64,000 bases of DNA from Neurospora tetrasperma FGSC 2508 (lineage: Eukaryota > Ascomycota > Sordariomycetes > Sordariales > Sordariaceae), in assembly GCF_000213175.1 (NCBI RefSeq), contig NW_009799101.1:3299236-3363235 (forward strand). Reading direction: 5' to 3'. This document shows, one piece after another, positions 57,411 through 64,000 of the stretch; position 1 is the first letter of the stretch; every line of letters begins with the position of its first letter. Both the position numbers and the translations under genes were made by a program. Below the pieces are notes generated by a model. That model was not told where the DNA came from, ran no database searches, and saw nothing but the letters and a program-made list of their open reading frames with translations.

Positions 57411-58430
57411 CTACACCATGGTTCCTCTCTCAAAGCTGTCCCTAATCTCTGCCGTGTACTTGTTATAGAACCTCGACAGCTTCTGGTTGAACTGCTTGTT
57501 CTTCTCGTTGATGTACGTGACGTCCGCATCGTCGCCGTTGTTCGCCATCCGCTCCCTCCTTTTCTTAAGGCTGGCCTCCTCGGCCTTGCGCATATCGGCC
57601 ACCAGTCGATCAACGGCCGCCTTGTCGGGCTTGTGTTGCGCGAACTGCGTCGAGTCTGCCGTGCTAAAGAAGGTGCCGTCCTTATCAATCGCAATCATCT
57701 CTCCATCCTCTGTCTCAACAATCTCCAATGTACCAGCCGCCGCAGCCTTTTCGATCGCCGCCAACTTTTCGCGCGTGTACCTCTCCAGATCGGGTCCTCC
57801 CATGTTGCGCAGTTGCCGCTTGTAGGACTTTTCGGCTTGTTGGTTGTAGTCGCGGAAGGCAGTGTCATCGCGGTGCGCCTCCTTCTTTTTCATACGCTTG
57901 TCCCACCGCTCTGATTCCTCGACCGTCCAGTCCCAAGCCCGCTTGCGCTCAAAGTCGCCCCCGGCATCTTCAATGTCGGCTTTCAGCAGCTTGTGAGAGG
58001 CAATCGCGTGGCGACGGCCGAGGGCAGTGAGTTGGCTAGGGTCGCTCTGGAGGCGCTGGGATTCTTTGGTGGCTTCTTTGAGATTTTGCTGCGAGGATGA
58101 CTTGGCGCGGGCTTGGAGGGCACGGAAACGCTCGGCACGCTCGCGAGCTTTGGCGGCCGCAGAGTCTGCAGCAGAGGTGGATGTGGGTGGAGTTGACGAG
58201 GACTGAGATGTTGCTGCGGTGTCAGGTTGTGCGGTCTCCGAGGCTGATAGAACCGGTGGTGGTGAAGATGACGTCGTTGCGAGCGCTGCTTCTGTGACCG
58301 ATGGCTCCTCCTTGGAATCGGTCACGGTCTGATTATTTGGCTCTGTCGTGGACTCGGCGACGTCGTTTTCTTGTTGAGTGACTTCTGCCTTGTCTTCGGG
58401 CTCGGTCTTTCTTTTCTTTTCAGGAGGCAT
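57411..58430 (-). CDS. syf2: Syf2, NineTeen-complex pre-mRNA splicing factor
   Basis: Spliceosome component that binds Isy1 and Clf1 in the activated complex, nuclear. Single exon, 339 residues; the ATG at 58430 (MPPEKKRK) is chosen, since the codon two residues upstream is TTG. The first half is disordered and acidic with Ser/Thr runs. The Syf2 domain occupies about residues 95-339, with AKARERAERFRALQARAKSS, the motif ERKRAWDWTVEESERWDKRM, DYNQQAEKSYKRQL and VDRLVADMRK. It ends QKLSRFYNKYTAEIRDSFERG, the usual end of the family. The 3' end converges with the Coq11-like gene at 141 bp spacing. Confidence 0.95.
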   Translation of the reverse strand: MPPEKKRKTEPEDKAEVTQQENDVAESTTEPNNQTVTDSKEEPSVTEAALATTSSSPPPVLSASETAQPDTAATSQSSSTPPTSTSAADSAAAKARERAERFRALQARAKSSSQQNLKEATKESQRLQSDPSQLTALGRRHAIASHKLLKADIEDAGGDFERKRAWDWTVEESERWDKRMKKKEAHRDDTAFRDYNQQAEKSYKRQLRNMGGPDLERYTREKLAAIEKAAAAGTLEIVETEDGEMIAIDKDGTFFSTADSTQFAQHKPDKAAVDRLVADMRKAEEASLKKRRERMANNGDDADVTYINEKNKQFNQKLSRFYNKYTAEIRDSFERGTMV

Positions 58431-59235
58431 TTTCAATAGACTTCGTTTTGTTGAGATGTGTTGTGTGGGTACCTAAGTAGTTGTGTGGTGTGAAATCCGG
58501 ATTGTGTCAATGAAGCGGAAAGAAAACAGCCTCTCTGAAGCTGCTGCGCTGTGCTGTGCCTGGGCTGGTCTGGACGCTGGGGCCAGTGCCTGGCAAGACG
58601 GAAAGTGGAATGCTGAGCAAGCCTTTCTACAGCGATTGTATACGATAGAGTGATGCATAAGTGGGCCGTGAGAGCCTGTCTTTTAGGTTTAGCGCCGATC
58701 ATTACAGGACATTTAGCGGCTTTCTAGCGCTCCTTCCCCAGATTTTGCAGACAGCGCCAAGAGGGGGGAGTTGAACGTCTCGGCCCGCCTCGTACCTTCT
58801 CCGTGCCGTCTTCGACCAAATTGAACTTGCACTCTTCACCATAAAGTACCTTTGTACCTGTTACACAGAACACGGCATCGCAACCAATATGAAAGGAATA
58901 TTAGGCAGACCGGCCGAGGAGATGAGGAGAAAATGGAAGGCACCGCGGGAGGGTGCAACCGGTCAAGAGGGAAGGAGGGTTTACTTGACTGATTGATGGT
59001 TCCTTGAGTGCTCTCCTTCTCGCCGTTACCCTCTTGCCCTATGCCCTATGCCGCCAGCTTCGCACATTCAATACTCACCTTGTATTTCTTCACAGTTAAA
59101 GTTGGTGACACAAAGCCCAGCCTCGTTTCCTCCCAATCACAGCAGTTCCCAGCCGCCAGTAACGCCTACAGTCGTCGCGTATCTTGTCAGGTAAGGCTGG
59201 ATCGCCAAACTCTCACGCGCAAGTGGACGGCAAGC
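58431..59235. promoter_or_regulatory. Divergent interval between syf2 and the repeat-protein gene
   Basis: About 805 bp with the syf2 promoter and the 5' leader of the next gene. A GTAAGG donor-like site after CTTGTCAG near 59193 could belong to a leader intron. The frame upstream of 59236 is open to 59008 but begins with a non-ATG codon. Confidence 0.4.
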
Positions 59236-61299
59236 ATGATACCTTATCGGAGGTGTTGCTGGCCTGCATTATCTCGGCTTCAGCTAGTCGCGATATCCTC
59301 ACCAAGATGGCACCTTCGGGCATTCCAGCGAGTCCAGGTTTCGGCCGCCTACTCCATAATGCCCAAAAGGAAGAAGAAAGAGAAAACCACAGAGAGCTTG
59401 GTTGACGTTGATGACTCCTTTTTCACCTCGAATTCTCAAAAATCCGGGGACATCCAGGGAGTTGAAGCTGGACTGGATGAGCCTCAAGTGGAAAGCCCAA
59501 GAGTCCGCAGAAAGGAGATGCGGGAGCTTAGGAACCGGTACTTTTGGAAGCACTGGGTGCAAAAGCACCCAAACTACGTCTGGAATAGGGCTGGTCGCAG
59601 AGATCAACAAAGGTCCACGATCAACAAAGATGGACTTCATACAAAGACCAATGATGAGAGTGTTGTCAACTATCCTGAAACCGAAGCTGAAAGAAGACAG
59701 GAGAGAGTCAACCTCTGGAATACGTGGGTTATGAACCACCCGACTTTCAAGCACAGCAAATTCGGCCAATTAAGAAGCACGGGGAAAATCAAGGGCGATG
59801 GTCAAGCCAGCCTCATGAGAGATCGAGCTAACAGGGTCGGTCGTTACTTCAGAACCCTAAGAGTCGGTCAAGAAAACAACACTTTTCTTCGTTTCCAAAA
59901 GATTCCAGTGAAAGATCGCTTGATGAAGAGACTCGTTCGGAAGATCGACTTCAGATCCGCCAAGTTCGGCCAAGCCTATTTCAGGCGCTTGAGAGTAGGC
60001 CAGATTCACAATGACTTCCTCAAGTTCCACAAGGTCGACCTGAGAAGGCCTCAGCCAGGGCGAATCTACCTCAGAAGCCTTCGACTTGGCAGTGATTCCA
60101 AGTTCGACAGGTTCAGGAAGATTCTTTTCGACGCAGATGGCGACCTCAAGGCACGCAGGAAGAAGGAAAGGAGAAGCAGTAAAGACCTAACGGAAGACCA
60201 TTGGAAGAAAATGACTAAGAAGACACCCGAGAATATCGCTGCCGAAGAAAAGGAAGAAAAACTGGCAAGAGGAATCCCCGACCATTGGACGATTGAGCAA
60301 TGGGAATACATCACCAAGTTTCCCAACCACAGGACTGCAGAGGAATGGAAGAGGATAAGGAACTTCTCAAGTAATCTCGGCCACAAGCGAGCTATCGCGA
60401 AAGCGGTCGAACTAGAAACCTATCAAATATCCGACCTGGTGCTGGAGCTGGACGCCCACGACAATCCCTTTGTTCGTCCGTTCAACGCAGACGATGCAGC
60501 TGAACAGACCAAGCAGTGGCCGCACCTCGACCCAGATCAGCAAGAGATTGTCAGACGCGCGATCTCTGTCGCCGAAACTGTTGCTGAATCCAAAACAAAA
60601 TGGAAGTCACCATTGTTACCATTCGATCACCGTCGGATAACAGAACGTGATGTCCTGTCAGTGGCATTACTCGGCCTTGTCTCCGAGTCCACGGGGTTAC
60701 AAAACCACCCAACATCGGAATCAGGCACTCACGAACCAAGTCTTGGATTCCTCACCATGTCCGACCTCCTCGAAATAGGTGTACCTGTTTCATACTCAAC
60801 AAACCCTCAGCGTCTCACCCACCTCCTACTCCACCGCATCGAAAAAGCCCAATTCCCCGCCCACCAAGAAGTCAACTTCCCCCCATCCTCGCTCTTAGAA
60901 GCCCTAATTCAGTCCTCATCCTTCCACCAGCTCCGCCGCATCATCGCTCCCCTGCTTCACACAGAAGAAGGCTGTTTTCTCATCTCTCAGTGCCAGGATA
61001 CCATCCTAGCAGCATGCAGCAGCAAAAACGGTTACAGTGTTGATGACGAGTACTACGTCTCCACGGTCTTTGTCTTTCTCAGAACCATCGCCAGCCGTTT
61101 GGCAATGATGGATCTTAGATTTGAGATACCCGCGGACCTTTGGCCTACTAATTATGCTGATCTGTTCTTTCTGGAGTGTCCGGGACTAGTAGTAGCGGGA
61201 GCGAAGGAGCAGGATGGTGGAAGCGCTGGACAACTTGAAAAAGATGAAGAAGAAGCACAAGAAGAAGGACAAGAACCCCTAGAGAAGGACGCGGATTAG
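59236..61299 (+). CDS. Unrecognised protein with internal repeats, possibly mitochondrial
   Basis: I do not recognise this gene. From the ATG at 59236 it encodes 687 residues; the next in-frame ATG (59359, MPKRKKKEKT) would give 646. With the first start, residues 1-41 are rich in Arg, Ser and hydrophobics and contain no acidic residue, as in a mitochondrial presequence. Two segments share W-x-x-W-V-x-x-HP (about 105-120 and 162-175). Three segments share a pattern like YFRxLRVGQxxNxFLxFxK at about 202-223, 245-267 and 275-296. Then come DHWKKMTKK and two W-x-x-I motifs (QWEYITKFPN, EEWKRIRNFS) reminiscent of SANT-like helices. The C-terminal half is a helical domain without known signature, and the end is acidic and Gln/Glu-rich. 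It is basic in the middle, so nucleic-acid or ribosome binding is conceivable (inference only). Confidence 0.75.
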   Translation: MIPYRRCCWPALSRLQLVAISSPRWHLRAFQRVQVSAAYSIMPKRKKKEKTTESLVDVDDSFFTSNSQKSGDIQGVEAGLDEPQVESPRVRRKEMRELRNRYFWKHWVQKHPNYVWNRAGRRDQQRSTINKDGLHTKTNDESVVNYPETEAERRQERVNLWNTWVMNHPTFKHSKFGQLRSTGKIKGDGQASLMRDRANRVGRYFRTLRVGQENNTFLRFQKIPVKDRLMKRLVRKIDFRSAKFGQAYFRRLRVGQIHNDFLKFHKVDLRRPQPGRIYLRSLRLGSDSKFDRFRKILFDADGDLKARRKKERRSSKDLTEDHWKKMTKKTPENIAAEEKEEKLARGIPDHWTIEQWEYITKFPNHRTAEEWKRIRNFSSNLGHKRAIAKAVELETYQISDLVLELDAHDNPFVRPFNADDAAEQTKQWPHLDPDQQEIVRRAISVAETVAESKTKWKSPLLPFDHRRITERDVLSVALLGLVSESTGLQNHPTSESGTHEPSLGFLTMSDLLEIGVPVSYSTNPQRLTHLLLHRIEKAQFPAHQEVNFPPSSLLEALIQSSSFHQLRRIIAPLLHTEEGCFLISQCQDTILAACSSKNGYSVDDEYYVSTVFVFLRTIASRLAMMDLRFEIPADLWPTNYADLFFLECPGLVVAGAKEQDGGSAGQLEKDEEEAQEEGQEPLEKDAD

Positions 61300-62691
61300 G
61301 CATCCGTTCAGGGTATTGAGCTTCCTTTGAGGTCGGGAGAAAGGTCGCCCAGTTGAACGAAGTATTGGGGCCAGTCTTGCATTTTGGTCGGGGCAAGGCT
61401 GGATGAATTAGATGCTTGTGTTATCATAGTCAGTTTTTGTGTGTCAAGGTAACCTTTCTTGCAGTAACGCTAGCCAAAGCGTACTGCCCCGTTCCATAAT
61501 CATCCAGTTAACTGATTATTATTGCTAAATAACTTTTCCAAGAACCGCAAACGATATTCAAGTTGCACAACCCTCGTTAAGCATCGCCCGGGATTGGCTC
61601 CCACGTAGAAACTACCTTACTTGATATCTTCAGCGTTGACTCACTCACCACTCCAACTTTCCTCAGCCCTGTAGATTTAAAGACATGATGAAGGCCTAGG
61701 GTATGGGTGGTTGCAAGCCGTCGGATTTCTCAGTGTACACATGAAAGCTGAGACTTTAGCCTGGGGGAAGCATATCATTGGATCCAGTCCGCGCGCGGTA
61801 GCCGGTGTGTGGGAACACAACATAATCCCATCGGGGAAGAAAAGCCAAGCATTTCTTCTCCCTCCCTCCTTCCTTTCCTTGGATCACATCCACCACAAGA
61901 CTCGACATGGCAGAAGGAACGACCTCACCCACAATACCTTTGGTTAGTCTGCAGAGTGTGACCTCGTAAACTCGGGTACGAACCGAAAGAAACTTAGACG
62001 TGTTTTGATCAGGTTGTTGTCGCGCAGTTGCCCATCGTTCCGTCTTCAGCCCAATACCGGAGGGAATACGGAGTGATACCTACCCCTGCGCCTCTTCTCG
62101 TCTTACACACCACTATTACAGTCTCAGTGTCTCGCAAAAGCCAATCATGGTAGCAGTAACCGCTTGGTCGGTATCGGGTCGCAGATTTTGTACGACTGCT
62201 GGGCTGAACCTTTCAATTAACGTTTTGCTTTCCGACTGGGTTGCTTTCTTGTTCTCAAGACCATCGGGACGCCTCCAGGTGGCTATGAGTCTAGGCTGGG
62301 TCCCTGGACAGGTTTCTGTTGAAGAGGGACGAGTAGACGAGTGATGGCCAGCTCACCGTTAGGGCTGTCTCCTCCGACATCGTCAAACTTGGCACCGCGA
62401 TGTTTTCTTCGGGGTTAGTTGTGAAAGGGAAACTTCCGTAGAACCCTCGTTTGTTTGTTGGCCCCTCTCATGCCTTTTGCCATCTTCTTCTTCTTCTTCT
62501 TCTTCTTCTTCTTCTTCTTCTTCTTCTTCTTCTTCTTCTTCTTCTTCTTCTTCTTCTTCTGTCATCGTCAGTTCCATCCTCAACGAGTGCTGTCTGATCA
62601 CTCTTCAGCTCCGCGTTGCTGGAGTGCCTACGCCGCCGCCGTGGTTAAGTGAAAGCATGGAAGGGGTTGATCCGATCACTCGCTTGTCAAT
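61300..62691. other. Intergenic region before the kelch gene, with a trinucleotide repeat
   Basis: 1392 bp with the 3' UTR of the repeat-protein gene and the promoter and leader of the kelch gene. The (TTC)n tract at 62484-62560 lies here. Short frames such as 61711-61947 have no support. Confidence 0.45.
62484..62560 (+). repeat. (TTC)n microsatellite, about 25 units
   Basis: Uninterrupted TTC/CTT repeats over 77 bp, ending 131 bp before the kelch start codon, probably in its 5' leader. It produces spurious Ser, Phe and Glu runs in all six frames. Confidence 0.92.
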
Positions 62692-64000
62692 ATGACTTCT
62701 ACTCAGGTCCTATGTCTAGGAGCATCGTCGTGGCAGCCTAGACCATCGACGACGCAACGACCTTCACGATCGCCGCTCGTTCCTCAGTCATGGAGACTTC
62801 TCCTAGTGCCCTTATTTCTCACCATCATCCAAGTCTCCCACGCCCAGCTTGACCCCATTAGAAACTTCTGCCGAATTTTTGGCCACCAAACCGCCGTGAT
62901 CGACAACAGGCTCTACATAGACGGTGGTTTCATCAACTACAACCCCATCTCCCAGTATCCAGCCAACTACACGAGTGAGCGATTCTGCCACCCTGCTGCG
63001 GTACTCTCACGGCTAACGTTTGTCTCACAGACACCGCTCTCCTCTACCTCGACCTCTCAACCATCACCGAATCCGGCATGCCCCCTCTCTTGGCCACTTC
63101 TCCACCAAAGAACTCCTCCGTCCCCTCCGTTCACGGCGCCGCCCTCTGGGCCGACCAACTCAACAAGCGATTGTATCTCTTTGGCGGCGAACCTCCTCCT
63201 TCGCTTCCTACGTCGAATTACTACCTGCCCTCGTTATGGTACTTTGACGCTGTGTCGGAAGGGTGGGGACTGGTTGCCCCCAAGAACAACCCAAATCAGG
63301 TGAAGATAGACGGAGTGTCGTACGGAGCTGGGGCCAGTGTGGAAGAGAGAGGGGAAGGGTATTATTTTGGTGGATGGATTACTGATAGTAGTACGGGGAA
63401 TTCGACGGGAGTGGCGTCAGGGGGGTTGGTGAAATTTGATTTTGATGAGGGACAGTGGTCGAGAAACGAAGGGCCTGATCAAGATGAACATGCAAAAGTA
63501 GGGAGGGCAGAAGGAGCTATGGTGTTCATCCCCATTGGGGATGGCGGGATGTTGGTTTACTTTGGGGGACTGATGCAGAGCCAGAGTGAAGATGATAAAA
63601 AGAGTGGGAATGTGACAACAGAAGGCCAGCCGATGGAGATGATTTATCTGTATGATGTGCTGAGTAGTAAGTGGTACGTGCAGAACGCAACGGGGGAGGT
63701 TCCGGGTAAGAGGAGGCGGTTCTGCGCCGGTGCGACGTGGGCAGGTGATAAGAGCAGCTATAATATGTGAGTGTGTCCTCTGATGGCCCCTCTTCAACCC
63801 CTTTTTTCTGGCATTTGGCCATTGACAAGATGCCAACAGATACATCTATGGCGGTGCCTCGACTCCCCCGGACAACCACTCTGGTTACGACGACGTATAC
63901 ATCCTTACCATTCCCTCCTTCCAATGGCTGAAGCTGTATCCCAAGCCCTCCGACAACTCTGATCCAAGTCAGAATAACCAGCAAGGGGGAGCTTACCCCC
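62692..64000 (+). CDS. Secreted or membrane kelch-repeat protein, 5' part (3' end outside window)
   Basis: Probable cell-surface or secreted beta-propeller protein; fungal proteins of this type often have a later transmembrane segment and a cytoplasmic tail. Exons seen: 62692-62974, 63031-63766 and 63840 to the right edge. The N-terminus has about 33 hydrophilic residues and then a signal-like hydrophobic segment (WRLLLVPLFLTIIQVSHA). After that come kelch-type blades: HQTAVIDNRLYIDGG, VHGAALWADQLNKRLYLFGGE, SLWYFDAVSEGWGL, YYFGG, MLVYFGG and IYIYGGAS with DDVYILTIPSFQW. The Gly-Gly pairs and spaced Tyr/Trp are diagnostic of kelch repeats. NxS/T glycosylation sites are present. I cannot assign a specific function, and the rest of the propeller lies beyond the window. 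Confidence 0.85.

Noticed and set aside
59008-59235. Extension of the repeat-protein gene to the start of the open frame
   Set aside because: The frame begins with GTG, and the leader contains a donor-like site; ATG at 59236 or 59359 is more plausible.
62383-62695. Poly-Glu, poly-Phe and poly-Ser proteins across the TTC tract
   Set aside because: Artefacts of the triplet repeat.

Overview
The window is nuclear DNA of a filamentous ascomycete, almost certainly Neurospora (N. crassa or a very close relative). The evidence is a catalase gene that I recognise as N. crassa cat-3 (719 codons, extracellular large-subunit catalase), short introns of mostly 50-110 nt with GTANGT-type donors and CTAAC-type branch sites, a dispersed single 5S rRNA gene, and a long A+T-rich tract that looks like DNA degraded by RIP (repeat-induced point mutation). 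I count 18 protein-coding genes (16 complete, one cut by each edge), one 5S rRNA gene, one A+T-rich relic block and one gene-poor interval of about 8 kb.

Layout. At 1-1282 (minus) is the 5' part of a Zn2Cys6 transcription factor. At 1737-13092 lies an 11.4-kb A+T-rich block. It is bounded by a 33-bp inverted repeat and a 6-bp direct repeat (GGGTAC), so it may be the corpse of one large terminal-inverted-repeat element. Inside it are a solo LTR with a perfect 5-bp target duplication, a 40-bp tandem array, decayed coding relics, a tRNA-like relic and an island that escaped heavy mutation. The gene-dense part follows: PTA1/symplekin-type 3'-end processing factor (13276-16704, +), EBP-type sterol isomerase (17286-18711, +), Pex26-like peroxin (19949-21536, +), Rds3/PHF5A (22629-22083, -), pinin-like protein (23408-24691, +), epoxide hydrolase (26188-25070, -), CRIPT (28027-27510, -), Drs2-type P4-ATPase (29406-33628, +) and a 5S rRNA gene (34057-34175, +). 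From 34.2 to 42.3 kb I can support no gene; the interval holds a small TIR element, a strong hairpin, a 58-nt poly(A) tract and a cluster of TACACTA motifs. It ends at cat-3 (42328-44615, +). Then come an equilibrative nucleoside transporter (45892-47405, +), the ERMES subunit Mdm34 (50873-48395, -), inositol-pentakisphosphate 2-kinase (53050-54348, +), Yaf9/YEATS (55641-54628, -), a Coq11-like mitochondrial dehydrogenase (56320-57269, +), Syf2 (58430-57411, -), an unrecognised repeat-containing protein (59236-61299, +) and the 5' part of a secreted kelch-repeat protein (62692 to the right edge, +).

The genes do not form a biosynthetic cluster. Four act in RNA processing (PTA1, Rds3, pinin-like, Syf2), and Rds3 and the pinin-like gene share a divergent promoter. 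Several others serve organelle membranes and lipids (Drs2, Mdm34, Pex26, EBP, Coq11). All exon boundaries were placed by reading splice signals and checking frame; none was tested against transcripts. The most unusual material is the bounded A+T-rich block with its nested parts, the 37.2-kb TIR element, the 27-nt EBP microexon that carries catalytic residues, and the 718-nt mdm34 intron.
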